Positions 15,895 through 25,800 of a stretch of 64,000 bases of DNA are shown here, piece after piece. This stretch comes from Flavobacterium lindanitolerans (GTDB taxonomy: Bacteria; Bacteroidota; Bacteroidia; Flavobacteriales; Flavobacteriaceae). The translations under genes were made by a program, and so were the position numbers. Each line of letters opens with the position of its first letter. Position 1 is the first letter of the stretch. The notes beneath the pieces are model-generated. The model saw nothing but the letters and a program-made list of their open reading frames with translations. It was not told the origin of the DNA and searched no databases. Location: positions 496,001 through 560,000 of the forward strand of contig NZ_PJND01000008.1 in assembly GCF_002846575.1 (NCBI RefSeq), in the 5' to 3' direction.

Positions 15895-16716
15895 TTAATT
15901 TCCGTGGGCTTTTGCAGATACTTCTTTCCATTCTTCCCATTCTGAAAGACGTTGTGCATATACTTCTTTTACCCATGGCAGGGCCACTTTCCCCAGGAAA
16001 AGACGCAATGGCGGATTGGCGGCATCAACCAATTTCAAGATGGCTTCAGCTGTTGCTTCCGGTTTACCAAAAGAATCCGTATCAGCCATTCCGGCCTGGA
16101 AGGCAGCTCTTACATTGTCATAGGCTTTGATAGTTTCTGACTGTATAGCAGAAGACCCGGCCCAATCTGTAGCGAAACCGTTAGGTTCAACCAGAGTTAC
16201 GTTGATACCAAATTCCTTGACTTCAGTAGCCAGTGTTTCGCTTATGGCTTCAACTGCAAATTTAGAGGCGTTATATATTCCTAAAGTTGGCAAAGTAGCC
16301 ACACCTAATACACTCGACAATTGGATAATATGTCCGTGGCCCTGCGCTCTCAAAATTGGTAACGCTGCCTGGGTTATCCACAACAGTCCGAATACGTTGG
16401 TTTCAATCTGGTCTCTGGCTTCTTTTTCTGAAGTTTCTTCTATCGTTCCAAACAGTCCATAACCTGCATTGTTGATAATAACATCCAGTTTTCCGAAATG
16501 TTCTTTGGCCTGATTGACAGCGGCAAAACTTTGCTCACGGCTGGTCACATCCAGTTGTATTGGCAATATTGCATCGCCATATTGTGCTTTTAATTCTTTA
16601 AGCGAATCCAGATTTCTTGCTGTTGCAGCAACTTTATCGCCACGTTTAAGAAAGGCTTCTGCCCATATTTTTCCAAATCCTCTGGAAGCTCCTGTAATAA
16701 ATATGATTTTTGACAT
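15895..16716 (-). CDS. Short-chain dehydrogenase/reductase
   Basis: 273 residues, classical SDR. The NAD(P)-binding motif TGASRGFG is at 8-15, NNAG at 82-85 and the catalytic residues are S134/S135, Y148 and K152 (YNASK). An arginine after the glycine motif suggests NADP preference. The substrate is not evident. It is divergent from an aldehyde dehydrogenase, and the leaders of both genes begin with TTTGTCCTGT, which suggests common control of an alcohol/aldehyde conversion. A TAACTTTG -7 element precedes TCCTGT on the minus strand. Confidence 0.92.
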   Translation of the reverse strand: MSKIIFITGASRGFGKIWAEAFLKRGDKVAATARNLDSLKELKAQYGDAILPIQLDVTSREQSFAAVNQAKEHFGKLDVIINNAGYGLFGTIEETSEKEARDQIETNVFGLLWITQAALPILRAQGHGHIIQLSSVLGVATLPTLGIYNASKFAVEAISETLATEVKEFGINVTLVEPNGFATDWAGSSAIQSETIKAYDNVRAAFQAGMADTDSFGKPEATAEAILKLVDAANPPLRLFLGKVALPWVKEVYAQRLSEWEEWKEVSAKAHGN

Positions 16717-16810
16717 CAGTAAATGTGTTTAGATTAATAACAGGACAAAGTTAGGCTGGTGACGCACCGGAGAACTTATACAAAAAGCGGTAAAACATAT
16801 ACATTTTGTT

Positions 16811-16851
16811 TTGAGCCATACAGCAAAGCAACTTTGAGCTTTACAGCAAAG
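16811..16851. promoter_or_regulatory. Direct repeats between SDR and aldehyde dehydrogenase genes
   Basis: TTGAGCCATACAGCAAAG (16811-16828) and TTGAGCTTTACAGCAAAG (16834-16851) match at 16 of 18 positions and are 23 bp apart. Two same-direction half-sites about two helical turns apart are the usual AraC-family arrangement, and AraC genes lie on both sides. Confidence 0.7.
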
Positions 16852-16911
16852 TCAGCCCGCTGTTTGTATACGAATTTTGTCCTGTAACAATTAATCAAAT
16901 TAGTATAGCAT

Positions 16912-18327
16912 ATGAAAACGATTGACAAAATCTACATCAACGGCGAATTTGTAAAGCCAAAAGGAAATCAGATATTTGACCTTATCAGTCCAACAACCAA
17001 TCAGCTAATCGGACAGGTTACTTTGGGAAATAAGCAAGATGCACAAGATGCCATTGCAGCAGCAAAAGAAGCATTCAGGACTTTCTCTCAAACAACTAAA
17101 GCAGAACGTATCGAATATCTGAAACGTTTGCATGAGGTAGTTTCCAGAAGAAAAGACGAGCTTATTGAGGTAATGGTTGAAGAATATGGAGGAACGCTCC
17201 AATTCTCAAGAATGAGCATGGAATTTGCACTGAGTTCTTTTACTTCTGCTATTGCAACTCTGGAAAAATTCGACTTCACTAAAAAAATGGGCTTTTCTGA
17301 AGTACAACTGGTTCCGCTTGGCGTAGTGGGCATTATCATTCCGTGGAACGCCAGCAACGGTTTTATTGCCGGAAAACTAGCCACAGCAGTAGCTGCCGGA
17401 TGTACGGTGGTTATTAAGCCAAGTGAAATGAGTGCCTTACAGACACAGATTATGACAGAATGCCTGCATGAAGCAGGATTACCAGCCGGTGTATTCAATA
17501 TCGTAAACGGATTGGGCAATGTGGTGGGCGCCGAAATCAGCAGCCATCCTGATGTAGCCAAAATTTCGTTTACCGGTTCCAGCAACGTAGGAAAAATTAT
17601 TGCACGTGAAGCCTCGGCTACTCTTAAGCGTTACACTTTGGAGCTAGGAGGCAAATCGCCTAATATTCTTTTAGATGATGCCGACTTTACCAAAGCGATT
17701 CCAATGGCTATTGCTGCGGCCTTTATGAACAACGGACAAGCCTGTGTGGCAGGAACCCGACTTTTGGTGCCGGAAAACCGATTGGAAGAAGCGAAAGAAT
17801 TAATACAAAGGCTGCTTCCCCAATTTCCTGTTGGTAATCCCAAAGAAGAAACAACGGCTGTTGGCCCTATGGTTAGCAAAAAGCAATACGAACGCGTGCA
17901 GAATTATATCCAATTGGGTCTTGATGAAGGCGCTACACTACTTGCAGGCGGACTTGGCTATCCGGAAGGATTGGAAAACGGAAATTTCGTAAAACCTACC
18001 GTTTTTTATAATGTAGATAACAAGATGCGCATTGCACAGGAAGAAATTTTTGGTCCGGTATTGTCCATTATTACCTATAAAGATGAAGCCGAAGCGGTTA
18101 CTATTGCCAATGATACTATTTACGGATTACAAGCTTATGTAAGTTCTGCCGATACCGAAAGAGCCCGACGTGTTGCTTACCAGATTAATGCAGGGCGTGT
18201 ATTGGTTAACGAATTAAATCATGACCCGGAAGCACCTTTTGGCGGATTTAAACAGTCCGGAATAGGAAGAGAATTTGGGGTTTATGGTTTGGAAGCCTAT
18301 TTGGAACCAAAAGCATTAATTGGGTAA
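16912..18327 (+). CDS. NAD(P)-dependent aldehyde dehydrogenase
   Basis: 471 residues, normal for the superfamily. It oxidises an aldehyde to the acid. Visible features are the PWNASNGF and KPSEMSA cofactor-binding segments, FTGSSNVGK, the general-base Glu (E244 in LELGGKSP), the nucleophile C278 in NGQACVAGTR and EEIFGPV near residue 380. The PWN motif and PFGGFKQSGIGRE place it in the general ALDH group; the substrate cannot be told. The divergent SDR could supply the aldehyde. The AraC gene downstream starts 73 bp after the stop. Confidence 0.95.
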   Translation: MKTIDKIYINGEFVKPKGNQIFDLISPTTNQLIGQVTLGNKQDAQDAIAAAKEAFRTFSQTTKAERIEYLKRLHEVVSRRKDELIEVMVEEYGGTLQFSRMSMEFALSSFTSAIATLEKFDFTKKMGFSEVQLVPLGVVGIIIPWNASNGFIAGKLATAVAAGCTVVIKPSEMSALQTQIMTECLHEAGLPAGVFNIVNGLGNVVGAEISSHPDVAKISFTGSSNVGKIIAREASATLKRYTLELGGKSPNILLDDADFTKAIPMAIAAAFMNNGQACVAGTRLLVPENRLEEAKELIQRLLPQFPVGNPKEETTAVGPMVSKKQYERVQNYIQLGLDEGATLLAGGLGYPEGLENGNFVKPTVFYNVDNKMRIAQEEIFGPVLSIITYKDEAEAVTIANDTIYGLQAYVSSADTERARRVAYQINAGRVLVNELNHDPEAPFGGFKQSGIGREFGVYGLEAYLEPKALIG

Positions 18328-18400
18328 TACTGCCAGCCTTGCTTCAGGAATACGGCTAAAGCGGCTGTATTCCTGAAACTATTTTTTTAACTTTACGCTC

Positions 18401-19204
18401 ATGACAGCAATCAGAGAAGACCTTCCGCAAGTATTATATTCCTGCTATCACCAACGCAGCAGAGAAGGCGAACATTTTATTCCGGAACATGTTTTTAGTT
18501 ATCAGATATCGGGAACAATGTCGGCATGGGATGCAAACAATGCTTATGAAAGCAAAGAGGGCGATTTCCGTCTTAGCATCCGAAACCGCCTGGCCAAGTT
18601 TGCCAAACAGCCGCCCGAAAACGGAGAATTTAAACTTCTTTCCCTATTCTTAGACCAGGACACGCTACGGGAAGTGAGCCGGGAAATTAATTATACCGCC
18701 ACAAAAACGGCTATGGAAAAAGCGGTTCTTCCTATTGCTTCCAATCCACTTTATGTAAGTTTTATGGAATCCCTGCTCGCCTATCTTCAATTACCGCAGG
18801 AAAACAATACCGAACTCTTAAAGCTCAAAACTAAAGAAGCCATTTATCTGCTGATTAAAATCAATCCGGAACTCAAAGACATTTTATTTGATTTTAACGA
18901 ACCCGGCAAGATAGACCTTGAGGCTTTTATGAACAGGAATTTTCATTTCAACGTACAACTCAAACGTTTTGCCTATCTCACAGGACGAAGCCTGGCTACG
19001 TTTAAACGCGATTTCCAGAAAATATTTCAGGACACGCCAAGTCATTGGCTGCAACAACGCCGATTACAGGAGGCTTATTACCTGATTACAAAAAAGGCCA
19101 AAACACCATCAGAGGTCTATATTGATGTAGGTTTTGAAGATCTGTCGCATTTTTCATTTGCATTTAAGAAAAAGTATGGGGTATCGCCTTCAAAAGCAGG
19201 ATAA
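18401..19204 (+). CDS. AraC-family transcription regulator
   Basis: 267 residues. The N-terminal half resembles ExsA-like sensor regions (FIPEHVFSYQISG at the start). The C-terminal HTH pair is LKRFAYLTGRSLATFKRDFQKIF and VGFEDLSHFSFAFKKKYGVSPSKAG. It follows the aldehyde dehydrogenase in the same direction and may be co-transcribed with it, which makes it the stronger candidate of the two flanking AraC proteins for controlling the SDR/ALDH promoters. Confidence 0.9.
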   Translation: MTAIREDLPQVLYSCYHQRSREGEHFIPEHVFSYQISGTMSAWDANNAYESKEGDFRLSIRNRLAKFAKQPPENGEFKLLSLFLDQDTLREVSREINYTATKTAMEKAVLPIASNPLYVSFMESLLAYLQLPQENNTELLKLKTKEAIYLLIKINPELKDILFDFNEPGKIDLEAFMNRNFHFNVQLKRFAYLTGRSLATFKRDFQKIFQDTPSHWLQQRRLQEAYYLITKKAKTPSEVYIDVGFEDLSHFSFAFKKKYGVSPSKAG

Positions 19205-19520
19205 TTCACATCTGCAATAATTTGGGCTATTTTTGAACCTTTACCCAGTCCTTCTTACGGAAATCCGTAATTCCAGAGCAATCCTGTTTTGATACAGGCC
19301 TTTTCCGCCTATTTTTCTGTGAACCATTAGAAAACAAGGATTTATATCTTAAAAGATTAAAAAAATTTAAACATAAAATAAACTTCATAACCTTAAAGTC
19401 ACGCTTTCTTAAAACAGCATCTCCATAAGTAAAAGTTCGTTAACGAAAAGGTAATCTAAAGCTCAAGAGCCTTGGGACTCAATCCTATAACTTTGGCTCT
19501 CAAACTTTTAACTTTTATTG
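19205..19520. other. Intergenic region upstream of the first T9SS cargo gene
   Basis: 316 bases without a gene. It holds the TTACGG dyad at 19255-19270, a short hairpin CCTGT-TTTGAT-ACAGG around 19284-19299 that may end the AraC transcript, and a -7-like TAACTTTG at 19488-19495 some 26 bp before the cargo start codon. An AGAGCC/GGCTCT pair surrounds that -7 element. I see no matching -33 TTTG. Confidence 0.45.
19255..19270. promoter_or_regulatory. TTACGG-type dyad
   Basis: TTACGGAAATCCGTAA, perfect 7-bp arms around AA, preceded by CTTC. It closely resembles the dyad at 57174-57189 (also preceded by CTTC) and that at 57086-57100. It lies 51 bp after the AraC gene and 250 bp before the T9SS cargo gene. 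Confidence 0.55.
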
Positions 19521-22271
19521 ATGAAAACAATTCTACGAACAAATTACATCAAGTCACTGGGACTAGCAGTACTTGGGTTATTTTTCGGCACTGCATGGGG
19601 GCAGGCCACTTTGCCAGTAAACAGGACTTCCTGGGGAACTGAACCACAAGGATGGACAAACAACGGATGCGCACACAGAACTACAAGTTCTGCCTGTTCT
19701 AACAACAGTGCAACGACTTTTGACGGAACAGGTGACAACAGGATACTTTTTATTAATGCTGCACCACAGACCTTATCGATGACCTTAAAAAATCAAGGAA
19801 TGTCCGGGCAATCCTATCTGCTCGTTGAACAATCTGCAGATGGTAGTGATTATACGGAATTAGGAAGGTATGGTACGGCTACCGGCGCAACATCAATTAC
19901 CAATGCACAGTGTTCTGATATTGATTTGCCTTTGCTTTCTTCTACACGTTACATCCGATGGACTTATACTAAAGCCAGCGGTAACTGTGATATGGACGAT
20001 GTTATTGTTACAGCCGCACCGGTTGTTCCTGCATTTACCGTTAGCTCTACATCTATAACCAGCTTTGGCAATGTCAATGTAGGTTCTTCTTCCAACAGTT
20101 CTTCGGTTACAGTTTCAGGAACTAATCTTACCGGTAATATTACAGCCACGGCTCCTGTAAATTTCCAGGTAAGTACAAATAATTCAACATGGTCAGGTTC
20201 GGTAAGCTTTACTCCTACATCCGGCACCGTAAGCAGCAGACCGCTTTACGTACGTTTCTCACCTCAGAGTACCGGACTTAAATCCGGTTCTGTTACAGTA
20301 AGTACTTCAGGAGCATCTAACCAAAATATCTCCGTTTCCGGTACAGGAGTTATTACTTCTACTACATGGAACGGTTCCGCATGGAGCAACGGAAATCCGA
20401 CTGCTGCTCTTGATGCCGTTATCAGTGGAAATTATGATACGACCGCTGCTGCACCACAAGGCCCAATTACAGCGAAAAACCTTAGCATTACTTCTGGTAC
20501 AGTAATCGTTGGTGCTAACGGATTGGAAGTAAAAGAAACATTGTCTAAAACCGGCGGAACCATCGATGCTACTGCAGGTGACATTACTTTCTCCGGTACT
20601 ACAGCACAAACACTTCCGGCTAATTTTTTTACAAACAATACGGTACAGAAATTAATCCTTAATAATGCTGCCGGACTAACCTTAGCCGGTACGACTAACC
20701 TGACGGGAGTTCTTGACGTAGTGTCAGGTAATTTGGCCGCTAATGGCAACCTGATATTAAAATCAACCGCTTCAGGTTCTGCCAGAATCGCTGCCGTAAC
20801 CGGTTCTATTACCGGAGAAGTTACCGTTGAACGCTATATCCCACAAGGAAAACGTGCTTTCCGATTTTTAACTCCGGGAGTTACCACAACTAATTTTATC
20901 AGCAATAACTGGCAAACCGGAACCCATATTACCGGTTCTGATTCAGGCGCGAACGGATTTGACACTACATTGACAGGAAATCCATCGATGTATGTTTATA
21001 ACAACAATACTGCTTCCGGCAGCGGATGGAGCGCAATCGCAAATACTGACGCTACCAATTTAGTGGCAGGAAACGGCTATAGAATCCTGATTCGCGGTGA
21101 CAGGAATGCAGACTTAGGGCAATCTTCTGCCGCCAATATGAATGCGGCCGTAACCTTAACTGCAAAAGGAACCCTGAAAACAGGCCAGGTTGTTTTTGAT
21201 GCTGCGACTACTCCGGCCATCAATGCAACCCAAAACGCTACAACTAACGGTTACAGCCTGATTGGAAATCCATATGTGAGTCCTGTAGACTGGCATTCTG
21301 TAACCAAATCAGGTGTAGAAGATGTGTATTATGCATGGGACCCAAATATGGGTACTGCGGCACAAAGAGGGCGTTATGTAGCCTACAGCCAGACTGTTGG
21401 GAGCAATAACTTACCAGAATCAGCAGTCAATCAATACATCCAGCCAGGACAGGCATTTTTTGTAAAAAATACAGTTTTAGGCACAGCCGGTTCTGTTACT
21501 TTTAATGAAAACAACAAGGCTTCACAGTTTGCCAACGTTTTCAGAACAAACTCTACAGAAGAAAAATCTGTATTCCGTATTGCGGTGTATGATGCTAATG
21601 AAACCGAAGCTGGTTACCCTATTGACGGTACAATTGCCGTATTTGGAAGCAATTATGATACTGCTATAGGATTAGGCGATGTTGAAAAACTTTACGGTTC
21701 GGGCGAGCATTTGGCATTTGGAAGAAACAGCAAAATATTAGCTATCGATGCACTGGCTCCTGTTATAGCTAATGATGAATTGCAGGTAAAGACACTTCAA
21801 TTTACAGCTGGTAAAACCTATACTTTCAAAATCAATGCTGCTAACTTCCCTGAAGACATGCAGGCCTATCTTATTGACCAACACGCTGGAACTGAAACAC
21901 AATTGAGTCTTTCCGGAGCTACAACGGTAAATTTTGCAACAACAGTTCAAGCAGGCTCTTATGGAAGTGACCGTTTCCGCGTCGTATTCCGTTCTACAAC
22001 TTTAGGAAATGGACAATGGAACAGCAATACTGTAAAAGTTTATCCAAATCCAATCCAGAACAACCAGTTCAATATCGCGTTGCCAAATAATGTTGCCGGA
22101 AAAGTAGCAATCACGTTATATAACCTTGTTGGACAGGAAATCTACAAGACCAACGTAGAAAGTTCAAACATCATAACAGTAAACCCATCATTGCAATTAA
22201 GCAAAGGAATCTATATCCTACAGGTATCTAACGGTACAGCTTCAGTAAAACAAAAAATTGCAGTAAAATAA
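19521..22271 (+). CDS. T9SS type A cargo protein with choice-of-anchor-D-like domain
   Basis: 916 residues, secreted across both membranes. The signal peptide ends near GTAWGQ (about residue 29). The segment at about 170-275 (SSTSITSFGNVNVGSSSNSS to GASNQNISVSGTG) is a choice-of-anchor-D/HYDIN-like Ig fold, found again in the next large gene. The middle carries Flavobacterium-type text such as GYSLIGNPYVSPVDW. The last ~75 residues (VKVYPNPIQNNQFNIAL to the terminal KQKIAVK) form a type A sorting domain, recognised by the T9SS and usually removed or linked to A-LPS. No enzyme motif is seen, so a surface or adhesive role is inferred. Confidence 0.9.
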   Translation: MKTILRTNYIKSLGLAVLGLFFGTAWGQATLPVNRTSWGTEPQGWTNNGCAHRTTSSACSNNSATTFDGTGDNRILFINAAPQTLSMTLKNQGMSGQSYLLVEQSADGSDYTELGRYGTATGATSITNAQCSDIDLPLLSSTRYIRWTYTKASGNCDMDDVIVTAAPVVPAFTVSSTSITSFGNVNVGSSSNSSSVTVSGTNLTGNITATAPVNFQVSTNNSTWSGSVSFTPTSGTVSSRPLYVRFSPQSTGLKSGSVTVSTSGASNQNISVSGTGVITSTTWNGSAWSNGNPTAALDAVISGNYDTTAAAPQGPITAKNLSITSGTVIVGANGLEVKETLSKTGGTIDATAGDITFSGTTAQTLPANFFTNNTVQKLILNNAAGLTLAGTTNLTGVLDVVSGNLAANGNLILKSTASGSARIAAVTGSITGEVTVERYIPQGKRAFRFLTPGVTTTNFISNNWQTGTHITGSDSGANGFDTTLTGNPSMYVYNNNTASGSGWSAIANTDATNLVAGNGYRILIRGDRNADLGQSSAANMNAAVTLTAKGTLKTGQVVFDAATTPAINATQNATTNGYSLIGNPYVSPVDWHSVTKSGVEDVYYAWDPNMGTAAQRGRYVAYSQTVGSNNLPESAVNQYIQPGQAFFVKNTVLGTAGSVTFNENNKASQFANVFRTNSTEEKSVFRIAVYDANETEAGYPIDGTIAVFGSNYDTAIGLGDVEKLYGSGEHLAFGRNSKILAIDALAPVIANDELQVKTLQFTAGKTYTFKINAANFPEDMQAYLIDQHAGTETQLSLSGATTVNFATTVQAGSYGSDRFRVVFRSTTLGNGQWNSNTVKVYPNPIQNNQFNIALPNNVAGKVAITLYNLVGQEIYKTNVESSNIITVNPSLQLSKGIYILQVSNGTASVKQKIAVK

Positions 22272-22283
22272 ATCCCTATCAAA

Positions 22284-22478
22284 ATGAAAAACTTCAAAAT
22301 ATTACTATTAGTTCTGATGCTGACTACGGGAGTTCAAAACATGAATGCCCAGGAAGATTTTGACGATGATACGCAAGATGTCCCTCAGGCACCAATCAAT
22401 GATTATATTATTCCGATGCTTTTGGCCGGTGTTTATTTAGGCTACCGATTGCTAAAAAGCAGGACTAAGGAAGCATAA
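22284..22478 (+). CDS. Small exported or membrane protein
   Basis: 64 residues, starting 12 bp after the T9SS cargo gene and ending before a strong terminator, so it belongs to that transcript. A signal peptide (MKNFKILLLVLMLTTGVQNMNAQ) is followed by an acidic stretch EDFDDDTQDVP and a hydrophobic segment, IIPMLLAGVYLGYRLLK. I know no function. The close coupling with a T9SS protein suggests an accessory role, which is inference. Confidence 0.75.
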   Translation: MKNFKILLLVLMLTTGVQNMNAQEDFDDDTQDVPQAPINDYIIPMLLAGVYLGYRLLKSRTKEA

Positions 22479-22490
22479 TTTCTTTAAATA

Positions 22491-22520
22491 AAAACGGCTG
22501 TAGAGATTACAGCCGTTTTT
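22491..22520 (+). terminator. Intrinsic terminator
   Basis: AAAACGGCTGTA pairs perfectly with TACAGCCGTTTT around GAGAT and ends in a T-run. It closes the cargo/small-protein unit. Confidence 0.92.
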
Positions 22521-22530
22521 TATTTAAAAG

Positions 22531-22573
22531 TGGCTAAGGTTCTGAGGTGCTAAGGTACTAAGGTACTAAGGTT
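22531..22573 (+). repeat. Intergenic repeat, CTAAGGTACTGAG family
   Basis: Four degenerate tandem units, e.g. CTAAGGTTCTGAGGTGCTAA and GGTACTAAGGTACTAAGG, directly after the terminator. Confidence 0.6.
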
Positions 22574-22586
22574 AATAAACTTCTAA

Positions 22587-22613
22587 ATTCGTGTAATTCT
22601 TCTAATCTGTAGC
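22587..22613 (+). repeat. Intergenic repeat, ACAGATTA family
   Basis: ATTCGTGTAATTCTTCTAAT followed by CTGTAGC is the reverse-oriented relative of the segment near 1608-1637. The remainder of 22614-22817 is AT-rich with short CAAAAAT repeats and must contain the promoter of the next large gene. Confidence 0.45.
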
Positions 22614-22817
22614 CAAAATCAAAAATCAAAAATCTCAAATCCAAGATCCTCAGGCTACTGATAGCCAATTAAATTTTAATTGATATAGATAACACAATCA
22701 TAATTTTGATTTTACAGTAATAAAACACCTACGTAAAGTGCAACGGGAATATATTGACAATCTTTGTATGTATCTGTAAATGAACCAACAAAACAGATTC
22801 CTCAAAATTACAGCCCT

Positions 22818-25800
22818 ATGAATACAGCTTTACACAAAAGATTCATTGTCCCTTTTCTTTTTATTATTTTCCTGCTCTATCCCGTTTCAGATTATGCCGA
22901 GATTCTTGGCTGGGATGCTAACAATAACGGTGGTGGATTTGGCGTCAGCCCCTGGACACCTTCTACACGAAATGCCAATTTGCAAACTTCAGGACTTGTC
23001 AGAGGTTCAGGTATTTCAACCAGTGGTAGTGCAGCAGGTGGATGCTGGGGAGGTTCCGGAGGATGGTCAACATCCCAATCCGATTCTAACAGCTTTTATT
23101 TTACTTTTCAGGCAGCTGCCGGATATAAAGTCAGCCTGAGCTCTATTTCTACCGCAACCCGAAGGTCCAATTCGGGGCCATCAGGATGTATAGTTTATTA
23201 TTCTGTTGGCGGCGGTCCTTTTACCAGTGTAGCCACCTGGTCCACCTCATCTACAAGCGGTACGACAGGAACGCCTAATTCAGTTTCCTTATCGGGAATC
23301 AGCGCTTTGCAAAATATTGCCGCAGGAGTTGTCGTTAAATTCCGGATAATCCCTCAAGGCTCAACAGGAAACTATTACCTGACAGGCGGAACCAACTCTT
23401 TAAAAATAGACGGCAGTGTTACTGCCGCTGTCAATCCTTTAATTACTCCTTCTACTACTTCACTGGCTTCTTTTGGCGATGTTATGGTAGGAAACAGCTC
23501 ATCTGCAACCAGCTTTACATTTAACGGTGCCGGACTTACGGAAGATGTAAGTATTCTGGCTCCGGCAGGATTTGAAATCAGCACAGATGGCATTAACTGG
23601 TATCCCGGTACAGACATCAGTCCGGTTGGCGGCACATTAAATAACGTACAGATTTGGGTACGTTTCAGTCCCACAACTGTAGGAACGGCCTCCGGAAATA
23701 TTATACTCTCATCAACAGGAGCAACCAACAAAACGGTTGCGGTTACCGGAAATGGCATCCCGGCTGTAAGTTCTATTGTAGTTGATGATGAACCTTACGG
23801 CCCTTACTGTAATGGAACCGATACTACTTTTGATTTGGATTTTACACCGGCCGGAAGTTTCAACAGTACTAATTTTTATGCGCAGCTCTCTAATACTGAC
23901 GGTACCTTTCCAACAACACCAACCAATATTGTCGGAGTATCTGCCACCAGTCCAATCACCGTGATAATTCCTGCCGATACGCCTCCAGGCTCAAATTATA
24001 GAGTAAGAGTTTATAATGACGACCCGCTGACTTTCAGTAATAATGATAACGGACATAATATTACAATTACAGGAGCAGCAACGCTTTCCGGAGTTACGCA
24101 ATCCAACATTTTGTGCGACGGAGGTGCGACTACAATCAACCTAAGCGGCCTGATCCCTGAATCAACCTCTTCTATCAGCTACGCAATTAATAATGGCACT
24201 GCGCAAAACATTGCAGGTATTATTGCAGACATTAGCGGTAATGCCAGCTTCACCATAAGTCTTCCTTACAGCAATAACGGACATTCTTTAGTTATAGGAA
24301 CTATCGAAAGAACTGATATTTCGTCCTGTCCGAATGCGCTTACTGCAAACAATTCTGTTGTATTGGCTGTAAATCCTTCCCCAACAGTAACTGCTGTAAG
24401 CACTACTCCCTTATGTGCAACCAATGGCAATGCTGTTATCAGCCTGACCGGATTGATTGCCAACAGTACTTCAGAGATTACTTATACGATTGCGGGAGGT
24501 ACAGCCGTAACAGTTTCGGGAATTACTGCTAATGCTTCCGGAGAAGCTGGTTTTGAAGTAGCCGTTTCGACTGTAGAAAATGGCCGGACATTAGACATAA
24601 CTTCGATTAAACGAACAGATGTAACTCCAGATTGCGAAAGTGTGATTAGCGACATAAGCACCATTTTGGTTATCAACTCCAGACCAACAGCAGCAATAAG
24701 TGGTGACCAGTCCGTTTGCCAGGGTTCGGCTTCTTCTGAACTTAACATTGCTTTGACGGGAACAGCCCCATGGAATCTAACCTATACCGATGGAACTTCA
24801 ACTTTTCCAATTACCAATATCCAAACATCGCCTTATACTTTTACGGTTACTGCTAATGAGACAAAAACCTATACGGTAACTGCCGTAGAAGACGCCAATT
24901 GTATTGCACAATCTGCTGACATAAGCGGAAGCGCTACCATTACTGTCATAGAAGCAGGCAATGGAGGAACTATAACCGGAAATTCAACTGTATGCTTCGG
25001 AACCAACAACGGAACACTTACTTTGGAAAATCATGTAGGAACTATTATAAAATGGCAATCTTCTACCGTTGCAGACTTTAGCGGTACTGTTACCGATATT
25101 GAAAATACGGCCGCAACTCTTAACTATACAAATCTTTCAGAAACCGCATATTACCGTGCTGTTGTGCAAAACGCTCCGTGTACGGAAATTTATTCCACTA
25201 TTGCGACAATTACGGTTAACCAAACCGAAGCTCCAACCACTGCTCCACAAACTTTTTGCAATGCCGCAACTGTTGCCGACTTACAGCCAAACACTGCCGG
25301 AATCCAATGGTATGATGCTCCAAACGGAGGAACTGCTCTTTCGTTGACACAACCACTGACCAATGGTGATTACTATGCTACTATGACAGTTGACGGATGC
25401 GAAAGTACCCGTACGCTAACATCTGTTACAATAAATACGGTTACGCCACCGACCACAACAGCACAGACTTTCTGTAATACCGCAACTGTTGCCGACTTAC
25501 AGCCAAATACTGTTGGAATCCAATGGTATGATGCACCAAACGGAGGAACTGCTCTTTCGTTGACACAGCCACTGACCAATGCCGATTATTACGCTACCAT
25601 GACAGTTGACGGATGCGAAAGTGCCCGTACGCTAACATCTGTTACGATAAATATGGTTGCGGCACCAAACGGTTCTGAAAACCAGAATTTCACAGAAGGT
25701 GAAACATTGGCGGATCTTGAAGTTACCGGAACAAATCTGGAATGGTATGCTACAGAAACGGCAGCCGAAGCCGGAACACCTGTACTGGATTCCAATGAAC

